The notes under the pieces are model-generated. The model searched no databases and had not been told where the DNA came from. It saw only the letters and a list, made by a program, of their open reading frames with translations. Position numbers and translations under genes: made by a program. Below are positions 8,854-16,939 of a stretch of 64,000 bases of DNA, piece by piece. Source of the DNA: Bradyrhizobium guangdongense (GTDB lineage: Bacteria; Pseudomonadota; Alphaproteobacteria; Rhizobiales; Xanthobacteraceae). Location: the NCBI RefSeq assembly GCF_004114975.1, contig NZ_CP030052.1, forward strand, positions 372,001-436,000, given 5' to 3'. How positions within the stretch are numbered: position 1 is the stretch's first letter; every line of letters starts with the position of its first letter.

Positions 8854-10071
8854 TCATACGGCCGACGAGGCGATTGTCCCCGCTTTTTCTAACGCAGCGA
8901 TTTCGTTTGTCGAAAACCCGATATCGCCGAGGATGTCGTGTGTATGTTCGCCGACCTGAGGCGGGTCATTGCCATTTGCGAGGCGGCGGCCGTCGAGCGA
9001 TATCGGCAGCAAGGGGGTTTTGGTGTTACGGCCATCGGGCAAGCGGATCTCGGTCAAACCACCCGATTTATTGAGGTGGGGATCGCTGAACAAATCACCC
9101 GGTTTGTTCACGGGCGCATAGGGCAGCTCAAGTTCTTCCAGCTTCGCGGCAAGTTCGGCCTTGTTCCAGCCGCCAAATATCTTGGCGACTTCCGGGATCA
9201 GCCAGTCGCGATGATCAACTCGACCTTGAGCCGTGATGAAACGCGGATCGCTCAGCCAGGCAGCCCGATCAAACGCGAGGCAGAACGCCTGCCATTGCTC
9301 CTCCCCAACGACAGTGACGAAAAGCTTTGATCCGTCCTTTGTATCGAACAGGTCATAGATCGGCCAAGGACTGTCCTTCACCGAGTACGGAATTGAAGGG
9401 CGTCCGGTGACGACCTCGCACATCATCGCCTGTGCCATTAGAAAGACGTTGTTCTCGAAGAGGGCGCTTTGGATGTAACGACCGCGGCCGGTGCGCTGTC
9501 GTTCGGCGAGCGCGGCTTGGATCGCGATCACCCCAAACATGCCACCCATGACGTCATTCACTGAGGCGCCCGCGCGCATTGGCTGGCCCGGCAGGCCGGT
9601 CATGTAGGCGAGCCCGCCCATCATCTGAACGACTTCATCGAGCGCAAGACGGTTCTCGTAGGGTCCGGGGAGATATCCCTTGAGTGAGCAATAAATCAGC
9701 CGCGGCGCGAATGCGGCCACTGAATTGTAGTCGAGACCGACCCTCTTCATCAAACCCGGTCGGAAGTTTTCGATCAAAACATCGCTGCGCTCAGTGAGCC
9801 GGCGCGCCACCTGTTTGCCTCCCGGGCTCGACGTGTCGAGCGCGATGCTGCGTTTGTTCCTGCTGTATGTCGCAAAAAAACCCGCGGCAGGCCCCTTGAA
9901 ATAGCGAGTGCGATCGCCCTTGAGCGGCTCGACTTTGACCACATCGGCGCCCAGGTCGGCGAGGATGAGCCCACAGGTAGGGCCCATGACCATCTGACTG
10001 AATTCAACGACGCGCACGCCTTCGAGGGGGCGGGGAATTGTCGGCCCTGATGTGGGATTGCCGCCCATCAT
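8854..10071 (-). CDS. Family III CoA-transferase (CaiB/BaiF)
   Basis: 405 aa, typical length. Transfers CoA between carboxylic acids. The N-terminal RPLEGVRVVEFSQMVMGPTC and LADLGADVVKVEP motifs, YSRNKRSIALD, RSDVLIENFRPG and the segment with the catalytic Asp (ALDEVVQMMGGLAYMTGL) are visible. Its start overlaps the stop of the lyase gene upstream (ATGA at 10068-10071). The pairing suggests that an organic acid is activated to its CoA ester and then cleaved by the HMG-CoA-lyase-like enzyme. The acid cannot be named from sequence. Confidence 0.93.
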   Translation of the reverse strand: MMGGNPTSGPTIPRPLEGVRVVEFSQMVMGPTCGLILADLGADVVKVEPLKGDRTRYFKGPAAGFFATYSRNKRSIALDTSSPGGKQVARRLTERSDVLIENFRPGLMKRVGLDYNSVAAFAPRLIYCSLKGYLPGPYENRLALDEVVQMMGGLAYMTGLPGQPMRAGASVNDVMGGMFGVIAIQAALAERQRTGRGRYIQSALFENNVFLMAQAMMCEVVTGRPSIPYSVKDSPWPIYDLFDTKDGSKLFVTVVGEEQWQAFCLAFDRAAWLSDPRFITAQGRVDHRDWLIPEVAKIFGGWNKAELAAKLEELELPYAPVNKPGDLFSDPHLNKSGGLTEIRLPDGRNTKTPLLPISLDGRRLANGNDPPQVGEHTHDILGDIGFSTNEIAALEKAGTIASSAV

Positions 10072-11003
10072 GCCACCCTCCGCAACACCCTTGGAATTCC
10101 AGCCTCGTGCAGATGACCTGTCAGGTGCTTCTGCTCAACGTGCCGGGCGAGAATTTCGCGTGTCGCCATCAACCGATCCAGATCGATCCCAGTGGAGAGG
10201 CCCATCCGTTCGAGCATGAACACGAGATCCTCAGTCACAATATTGCCCCGTGCGCCCGGTGCGAAGGGACAGCCGCCAAGCCCCGAAACAGCAGCATCGA
10301 AGCGCCGGACATCCGCTTCGAGCCCCGCGACGACGTTGGCAAGACCGGCGCCAAGCGTGTCATGCAGATGTAGCCTGAGCATCATTTTTGGGCCGGTCTC
10401 GTTGCGAACCGCGCGTACGATCCGCTTAACCTGCGTTGGGGTGCCGTAGCCGACGGTATCTGCTAGTCCGATCTCGTCCGCACCCGCCTCGGCGAAACCC
10501 TGCACAAGGCGACACACCGCGGCCTCACTGACGTCGCCTTCCATTGAGCAGCCAAAAGCTGTCGCTACAGCGCCCACAAGATGCGGCCGCTCAGGAGCTT
10601 TTTGCGCGTTGATCCTCGCACGAACTACACGGAATGCTTCGAGCTGTTCCTCAATCGTGCGGCGCACATTCGCCCGGTTGTGCGTTTCGCTCGCCGAGAT
10701 CACGAAATACATGCTGTTGACTCCGGCCGCGAGCGCGCGCTCAGCACCTTTAACGTTCGGTACGACCGCGCCGATGGTCGTAGACTTATGGGTCAACGCG
10801 TGCGCAACAACTGCTCCAACGTCGCCGAATTGCGGCACGACCGTAGCCGGTACAAATGAGCCCGCATCGACCTCGCTCACCCCCGCGGCGACGATCGCAC
10901 TGATCAGCTCGCATTTTGCGCCTGTTGGCACAATGACATCCAAGTTTTGAAGGCCATCGCGCGGTGCAACTTCGCAGATGTGCACATCCGGTGAATTGTC
11001 CAT
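10068..11003 (-). CDS. Hydroxymethylglutaryl-CoA lyase family protein
   Basis: 311 aa from ATG 11003 (MDNSPDVHICEVAPRDGLQN); an in-frame ATG at 11039 would add 12 unlikely residues. TIM-barrel DRE-type lyase cleaving 3-hydroxy-3-methylacyl-CoA esters. APRDGLQN carries the catalytic Arg-Asp. LRLHLHDTLGAGLANV has the metal-binding HxHD. The Cys-loop GLGGCPFAPGARGN has the catalytic Cys, followed by VTED. The usual SFVSP reads SFVPATVVPQ. First gene of the minus cluster, coupled to the CoA-transferase. It could act on HMG-CoA or a related branched hydroxyacyl-CoA. Confidence 0.9.
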   Translation of the reverse strand: MDNSPDVHICEVAPRDGLQNLDVIVPTGAKCELISAIVAAGVSEVDAGSFVPATVVPQFGDVGAVVAHALTHKSTTIGAVVPNVKGAERALAAGVNSMYFVISASETHNRANVRRTIEEQLEAFRVVRARINAQKAPERPHLVGAVATAFGCSMEGDVSEAAVCRLVQGFAEAGADEIGLADTVGYGTPTQVKRIVRAVRNETGPKMMLRLHLHDTLGAGLANVVAGLEADVRRFDAAVSGLGGCPFAPGARGNIVTEDLVFMLERMGLSTGIDLDRLMATREILARHVEQKHLTGHLHEAGIPRVLRRVA

Positions 11004-11449
11004 TGGCGCCCTATTGTATATTCTTGCATTAAAGAACAATATGTGACATCATCTGTCAATGAAGATTCCGAACCGCTTCGGGGGCCCCGGAACGAGGCTC
11101 TGCCGGTGGGCGGCCAGGACATGATCCGCTCGCATTCCGCGGAATTCTATTTTCGGGTGAGGTTTGCATGGATTATCCTGTTGGCTGAACTGCCTGGCGC
11201 TGCCTGTTCGCGCGCCGCGCGGCGATATTCATCGGGCGTCCGCTTCAGGGGTGCATCCCGACGGAATCCTTTCGCCCTGCGGTTCTGGCGTAAGCCAAAT
11301 AGCGTTCTTGGTGAAACGGAAGCGCCGCACCAAGAATGCCTTTCGTCCACGAAGCCACGCCCGTGCCCGATTGAAGAGGCGCGCCAACTCCAGCCCTCAT
11401 TGCATAGAGCCAATGAGCCGCACAAACGATCGTTCAGTAAGGAGAAGCT
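11004..11449. other. Divergent intergenic region, no gene recognised
   Basis: About 450 bp between the lyase gene (minus) and the aminotransferase gene (plus). It must hold both promoters. GGAGAAGCT at 11441-11449 is a good ribosome-binding site for the aminotransferase. An AT-rich stretch at 11010-11045 is the likely minus-strand promoter area. Open frames here have no recognisable motifs. Confidence 0.5.
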
Positions 11450-12610
11450 ATGTTTCAAGCCCTGCCTGATCTGCCGGCCGACGCCGTGTTGGCGTTAGCC
11501 GAGGCATGCCGCAACGATCCTCGGCGGGACAAGATCGACCTGAGTGTGGGGGTCTATCGAAACGATAACGGCGTTACGCCCGTCCTGTCCGCGGTGAAGG
11601 CCGCCGAACATCTCTTGGTCGAGGGACAGGACACCAAATCATACGTAAGCCCACTCGGTGACACAAAGTTCGTCAGCCTTATCCGCGAGCTCGCGATCGG
11701 AAACATCGAGGTGGATCGACTAGGTGGCGTTCAGACACCTGGCGGCGGCGGTGCGGTCCGGTTAGCTTGCGAGGTCATAAAGCTGGCGGCACCCTTTAGC
11801 CGGATATTTGTGGGCCTGCCGACATGGGGCAACCACATTCCAATCTTTGAGGCCGTGGGATTGGAAATAGGTACGTACACCTATTACGACGTCATTTCTC
11901 AAACGCTTCGCTTCGACGAAATGCTCTCATCGCTCAAGAGCGCAAGGAGAGGGGATATCGTGCTGCTTCACGCGACTTGCCACAATCCATCGGGCACGGA
12001 TCTTAGCCTTGATCAATGGCGGGCGATCGCGCAACTTGTGGAGGAGAGAGGCCTCATTCCTCTCATCGACTTTGCCTATCAGGGATTCGGTGATGGTTTA
12101 GAGCAGGATAGAGAAGGACTAGAAATAGTGCTGTCCAGCGTGAGCGAAGCGTTCGTCGCTTATTCTTGTAGCAAAAACTTCGGACTGTATCGGGAGCGGA
12201 CCGGAGCGCTCTTCGTCTATGGCACGAACCCGGTCTCAGTAGGGCGGACTGTTCAAGCCATGGCTGCCCTAGCGAGAGTTAACTGGTCCATGCCGCCCGA
12301 CCATGGTGCTGCGGTCGTCGGCACTATCCTGTCGAACACCGCCCTTCGTCAGGATTGGCTTCGCGAGCTCACGACGATGCGGGAAAGAATTTTAAAAATT
12401 CGTGCGGCCGTCGGACGGGGTATGCCCGAATTTTCTCAGCTCGGGGCGCAAAAGGGAATGTTCTCCACCTTACCCTTGCATTCTGCCACGATCGACCGTC
12501 TCCGCAAGGATGATGCGATCTATATCGTTGGAAACGGCAGGATCAATCTGGCCGGCCTTACAACTGACGACGTGCCACGCTTTGTCGACAGTGTCCGGCG
12601 AGCAGTTTAA
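11450..12610 (+). CDS. Aspartate/aromatic-amino-acid aminotransferase (class I, AspC/TyrB type)
   Basis: 386 aa, close to the usual 396. PLP enzyme moving the amino group of aspartate or aromatic amino acids to 2-oxoglutarate. Motifs: DLSVGVYRNDNGVTPVL; SYVSPLGD; TPGGGGAVR; CHNPSGTDL (Asn for PLP); DFAYQGFGDG (Asp/Tyr for PLP); and SCSKNFGLYRERTG with the Schiff-base Lys at about 242. The C-terminal domain has KGMFSTLPL and ends normally. A GGAGAAG site precedes the ATG. It is transcribed away from the CoA-ester/kyn cluster. A role in tryptophan or aromatic amino-acid breakdown is plausible. Confidence 0.93.
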   Translation: MFQALPDLPADAVLALAEACRNDPRRDKIDLSVGVYRNDNGVTPVLSAVKAAEHLLVEGQDTKSYVSPLGDTKFVSLIRELAIGNIEVDRLGGVQTPGGGGAVRLACEVIKLAAPFSRIFVGLPTWGNHIPIFEAVGLEIGTYTYYDVISQTLRFDEMLSSLKSARRGDIVLLHATCHNPSGTDLSLDQWRAIAQLVEERGLIPLIDFAYQGFGDGLEQDREGLEIVLSSVSEAFVAYSCSKNFGLYRERTGALFVYGTNPVSVGRTVQAMAALARVNWSMPPDHGAAVVGTILSNTALRQDWLRELTTMRERILKIRAAVGRGMPEFSQLGAQKGMFSTLPLHSATIDRLRKDDAIYIVGNGRINLAGLTTDDVPRFVDSVRRAV

Positions 12611-12651
12611 GCTGTCGAAATGCAACTCGGAAACGGATCCGCCTGTGGCAC

Positions 12652-13638
12652 CTATCTGAAGACGTACACCTTAAGCGGGCGTCGAATATGACGCATCATC
12701 AGAGCCGATGCATCAGCATACCGGCGGGCCTCCAGGACGTCGAGCAGCCTCAGGTGTTCCTTCACGTGCCGGCGCATGCCGTCGCGATCAGCGAAGCTTC
12801 GGTATGCAAACAAGCGACGAATCGAATTTACGCGCTTAAGTGACTCGACGAAGAAGGGATTCTTGGCACCGCGCGCGATCTCCTCATGGAAATCACATCC
12901 CCATTGAAACACTTCACCTATCGTGAATTTTTCCAGCTCGCCATCAAAAATGCGCAGCTGGCGCTCGCGAAGTCGCTCGATGACCTCTGGCGCCAGAGCG
13001 TAACCAGGTTGAGCAATTGCTGCTGGTTCGATCACCGCGCGGAACGCCATAACTTGTGTCTGCGCTTCGGGACTTGATACAGTTTCAGCAAAACGCCACC
13101 CGTAGCCCGGTGAGCGCGCGATCCACCCTTCCGCTGCGATCCGATCCAGCAGTCGTTGTAATTCGGTGCGTGTTAGATCGTAACGGCGCAGCAATTCGGC
13201 TTCCGTGACATCGGCGGGAAGGCGCTTTGCGACCACGTCCGTTGCAATCGTCGCGTAGGCCTCTTCCGCGCGGCTTACCGCCGCCAGTGTGGATTGTGCG
13301 GCTACGCTCGTAGGGTCTCTTGTCAAGACAAAGCCGCGGTGCAATTCACCGCGCGCGAACCCCGCCTCTTCTAGAGCCTTTAAGCCTAGGCGAATTGGCG
13401 CGCGCGACAGGCCAAGCGCATCGGCAAGCTTTTGCTCGATGAGGCGATCGCCGGTCTTCATCCCATCGCGACGGACAACGGACAAAATGAGCCCAGCCAA
13501 GTGCTCGGCACGACCGAGCGGGCTCTTTTTCTTGGGCCGTCGTGAGATGGGCGACAACGGCCGAGCATCTCGATTCAAAGGTCTTTCTTTCCCGTTTGCC
13601 AGCATGTGGATGTAACTCGTGGCCAAGAGCGAAGTCAA
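12652..13638 (-). CDS. GntR-family regulator with two winged-helix segments and FCD domain
   Basis: 328 aa; an ATG at 13605 is another possible start. A GntR winged helix lies at about residues 40-110 (LIEQKLADALGLSRAPIRLGLKALEEAGF). A second winged-helix-like segment follows at about 125-190 (VTEAELLRRYDLTRTELQRL, AAEGWI, GYGWRF). The C-terminal FCD effector domain (FRAVIEPAAI, DFHEEIARGAKNPFF, HVKEHLRLLDVLE) has metal-binding His/Asp. It converges with the aminotransferase gene (41 bp apart). It is likely the regulator of the neighbouring transport, CoA-transferase and kyn genes (inference). Confidence 0.9.
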   Translation of the reverse strand: MTSLLATSYIHMLANGKERPLNRDARPLSPISRRPKKKSPLGRAEHLAGLILSVVRRDGMKTGDRLIEQKLADALGLSRAPIRLGLKALEEAGFARGELHRGFVLTRDPTSVAAQSTLAAVSRAEEAYATIATDVVAKRLPADVTEAELLRRYDLTRTELQRLLDRIAAEGWIARSPGYGWRFAETVSSPEAQTQVMAFRAVIEPAAIAQPGYALAPEVIERLRERQLRIFDGELEKFTIGEVFQWGCDFHEEIARGAKNPFFVESLKRVNSIRRLFAYRSFADRDGMRRHVKEHLRLLDVLEARRYADASALMMRHIRRPLKVYVFR

Positions 13639-14557
13639 CTTGGAGCTATTGTACTAAGGATGCGAACATTGCCGCTGTGGCAAGGCTCCAAGTCCGCCGC
13701 CTTCCAACTTAAGGAGGCGCAACGCGAAGTTTGGCGAAGCCAGTTGCGGCTTTCGGATGGACGCGTCTGATTTCGCGCTCAATCTCGTCGAGGCGCACTT
13801 CGATCCGGCGTACTCCTGGTTCGCGTCCTCCTTTCTACGTAGATGCATCGACAAACTCGGTAACAATCTTATGCGCGAGATGCTGGCATAGCCCTCCTAA
13901 TCTTGAACGCCTCAAGCCCATCGAGGTAGATTGCGCGACCGTCAACACAAGCCTTCGTCCATGGATCGAGATGAAGCGTCGGCAGATAGAACAGCCGGCG
14001 TTCCAGTTCGATGTCCTCTGATGCGGTACTTCCGGCTGCGCTCATGGCACCCCTCAACGTAACCTAATTTTTTGCGAGCAGCGTCAGCTATTTCCCGGAA
14101 GGGTATTGCTGCGGCAAGATCGCCAAGAAAGTGCCAGATCCCGAGCTGTCGTTCCAGGAAAGCGGACTTGAGGATGTCAACCATCTGGTTCGGCTGCACC
14201 CGTCCTCGGAGCTTGGGTTGCGTCTATGGACTTCTGGCCTGGGCTGCCATTCTTAATGCCGCCCGACCCGCGGGCGCGTCTCACCGCGCCCCAAATACAA
14301 CCCTCCGCGGACGCACACGCCTGAAGGGGCGGTCGGCTCGGCGAGCCACGGTGAGGAGCAGCCGAATAGTCGCCACTGGTCTGCTGATCTTTCACCGGGA
14401 AAATACGGGACCGACGGCATTCATCTCCTGCTGAAATGGCCAAGATTCTGGAGAGGGTAAGATCAAACCGGAAATCAAACGGAATATTTACGCTTCGCCG
14501 AAGTGGTCCGGTAACGCATAGAAACTATACTGCCGCTTGTCCGAGTGGCAGGTTGGA
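13639..14557. other. Long gene-poor stretch; possible decayed minus-strand gene
   Basis: About 900 bp. On the minus strand at 14057-13700, two short coding-like pieces follow one another in different frames with stops between: IELERRLFYLPTLHLDPW and then RRIEVRLDEIEREIRRVHP. They look like remnants of an unidentified gene. Nothing else is supportable. Confidence 0.35.
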
Positions 14558-15814
14558 ATGAACGAGATCGCAGTAACATTAGCTTCCGTCGACGCCTGCG
14601 TGAACGGGCGACGGACGCGATCGATCAGATTCCCCCCGGACATCGAACGGCAATTTGAAGCCGACATGCACGACAAGCGGTGTAAGCGCTTGACGATCGG
14701 ACTGCTCGTTTCGGCTCCCCTCTATAACCTTTTTCTGCTCGGAGATTGGCTGCTGGTCCCGGACGTCGTGCGGCTGGCCATGTGGGTACATTTCTCAATA
14801 GTGACTCCGTGGATGCTATTGGTCGCCTGGCTCGTATCGCGCAAACCGAGGCCCTTCGTACGGGAGCTCCTAGCAGCCAGTGTTCCGCTACTCATCATCT
14901 TGCAGATCGACCTCGGTTTTGCCCTGACGGCGAGCGAGAGCGCTGCGCACTACCAGTACGTGGTGATTCCAACTTTGCTCTACACCAATGTCTCACTGCA
15001 CAGACTCGAATTCCGCTTCGCTCGTGTCGTGACTGCCGCGATCCTGTTGCTTCACACCGCGTTCGTCATATCCGCAAGCTACATCTCCGCCCCGATAGCG
15101 GTGACCATCATCGTTCAGCTCCTCATCTGCGGTTACATCACTCTGATCGCAAACTATACAATGGAGCGCGATCTCCGTAGAGCCTACCTCTATTCGCTGA
15201 GAGATCGGCTCAGGCACGCCGATGCGGACGCCGCTTCACGCCGCGATCCATTGACGGGGTTAGCAAACCGGCTGCATCTTGATGATGAACTGTCGCGAGT
15301 TTGGTCTCGCCCCGAGTGCCGAGCATCGCCCGTTTCAGCTGTCATGATCGATATCGACCATTTCAAGCACTTGAACGATCGCTACGGACATGCTGCAGGC
15401 GACCTCTGCCTGAAACGAGTCGCCGCCATACTTCAGGCAGAGATACGAAGGACGGGTGACCTCGTCGCCCGATATGGAGGCGAAGAATTCCTGATAATCC
15501 TGCCGGATATGGCGATGATGGATGCCGTGCGGCTGGCCGAACGCATTCGCCGATCGATCGAAATTGCTGCGATCCCCAATGAAGGCCGGAGCCTCTTAGG
15601 CATCGTCACCGCCAGTTTTGGCGTCGCAGCTTGTTCGCCGTCGGATTTGTCTCCTCTGGAATTAATTGCTGCGGCCGATCACGCCCTGTATGCCGCCAAA
15701 GGCAAAGGACGTAATCAGGTCTGGCCTCCACTTGTGGCCGACGCCACCGTTCGCTCGTTGACTGAACCATTGACGTTTATGGCGTCGTCCTCAGAAGCAG
15801 CACGAGGGGTTTGA
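14558..15814 (+). CDS. Membrane-bound diguanylate cyclase (GGDEF)
   Basis: 418 aa from ATG 14558; an in-frame TTG at 14537 is the other option. The N-terminal half has about six hydrophobic segments (LLVSAPLYNLFLLGDWLLV, WMLLVAWLV, LLIILQIDLGFAL, VTAAILLLHTAFVI, VTIIVQLLICGYITLIANY), an integral-membrane sensor. The C-terminal GGDEF domain starts at DPLTGLANR, has DIDHFKHLND and the active-site GGEEF (ARYGGEEFLIIL), and ends NQVWPP. The catalytic residues are kept, so synthesis of c-di-GMP is expected. No RxxD inhibitory site is obvious. It is a single gene between gene-poor stretches. Confidence 0.93.
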   Translation: MNEIAVTLASVDACVNGRRTRSIRFPPDIERQFEADMHDKRCKRLTIGLLVSAPLYNLFLLGDWLLVPDVVRLAMWVHFSIVTPWMLLVAWLVSRKPRPFVRELLAASVPLLIILQIDLGFALTASESAAHYQYVVIPTLLYTNVSLHRLEFRFARVVTAAILLLHTAFVISASYISAPIAVTIIVQLLICGYITLIANYTMERDLRRAYLYSLRDRLRHADADAASRRDPLTGLANRLHLDDELSRVWSRPECRASPVSAVMIDIDHFKHLNDRYGHAAGDLCLKRVAAILQAEIRRTGDLVARYGGEEFLIILPDMAMMDAVRLAERIRRSIEIAAIPNEGRSLLGIVTASFGVAACSPSDLSPLELIAAADHALYAAKGKGRNQVWPPLVADATVRSLTEPLTFMASSSEAARGV

Positions 15815-16008
15815 TTTTCCTGCTTGGGCAAACCCGTGGGAAGCTGCGTAAGCCAGGGACATACGCTAAGCTCTCGATTGCTTCCGTGCCTCCCCCGATC
15901 CGGGCTGGGGTAGCCGATCTCGCGTCGAGTCTGATCCACTTGAGCAGTCATATTCAGATTCCAGGATCTGAAAAAGCGATACTCGCTCGCTGCACGGCAG
16001 AGACTTGG

Positions 16009-16644
16009 CTACGGCTCTGCTTTGCCAAATGAACCTGCGTATAACTGTTCAATCCTCTCGACTTCCTCTTGGGTCAGCGCCGCGAACTCATTGGCTCGTG
16101 CGCGGTTTGATAGCTTACCTTGATTTTGCCGAAGAAAGCCGAAGAGGTTATTCAGCGTCCTCTCGGGCATATCGACTAAACGCTCGACGCCGGCGCAGAA
16201 CGTGTCGAACCCTTGAAGAACTCTGGCTTCATTCGGAAGATCTTTCTCAGTTCAGCTCTCGACCGAGCAGCCACTCATACAGGAACCAGATGCGACGCCT
16301 GTAAAGACCGGTCAGCTTCTGTTTGACCAGCTCGACGATTTCGCCTTCGGCCACAGCAAGAAAAAGCCGCTTCAGGACGGCAAGATCCACGCCCTCGTAT
16401 TTCAGCGCAATGTTAGATGCGCCTCAAGGGAAGCTTCTGGGGCGTGCCGAGGTGTGTAAAGGCGCCAGCCATCCTGCTCTAGGATACGATGCTTGGTCCC
16501 GATCGCCGAGAGCGTCCGTGGAATTGGAGCGGAGAGGTGATAAGCGTCGATGAGGGCGGCATAGCCGGCCGGAGCACCGGCTTCGGGCAAACGCCGGTCA
16601 TGAAAAATCGTCCCTGCTCCTGAAAACTGTGCGCTCAACGACAT
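16009..16644 (-). pseudogene. Fic-family protein pseudogene, catalytic core deleted
   Basis: The start frame from 16644 reads LPEAGAPAGYAALIDAYHL and TPRHAPEASLEAHLTLR, then stops. One base over it continues ALKYEGVDLAVLKRLF, then LTGLYRRRIWFLYEWLLGRELN, then a stop at about 16243. A further frame gives KDLPNEARVLQGFDTF, VERLVDMPERTLNNLFGFLR and NEFAALTQEEVERIEQLYAG with a stop at 16009. N- and C-terminal parts match one Fic architecture, but roughly 300 residues between them, including the HPFxxGNGR loop, are gone. It carries a frameshift near 16405 plus an internal deletion near 16243. Confidence 0.8.
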
Positions 16645-16939
16645 ATTCCCGAAAGTTCAGCGGCATTAGAGGAGGCGGACGTCGCCGATCTTACGAGATG
16701 AGATTCTTCAAGGCCGGATAGCTCGCGCCGAACACGAAACCGTCCACGCTGCGGGAATCGAAGGCGAGCAACCAGAGACCTTGGGCTTCATTGCCTGAGA
16801 ACCTGAGAATTTCAAAGGTGCAAAAGCTGCGCCGTTTGGCCCGGGATTTCAACCTCTTGGATTGATGCGGCACCTCCGGGCACCTTAGGCAGGCCCATCG
16901 CTGGTGAGATCCGTCTTTCAAAGGTCGAGCACAATCGAG
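16645..16939. other. No gene recognised
   Basis: About 295 bp between the Fic remnant and the protease gene. A 76-codon minus-strand frame (16691-16921, ending ASYPALKNLIS) has no recognisable family and no good ribosome-binding site. Confidence 0.4.
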
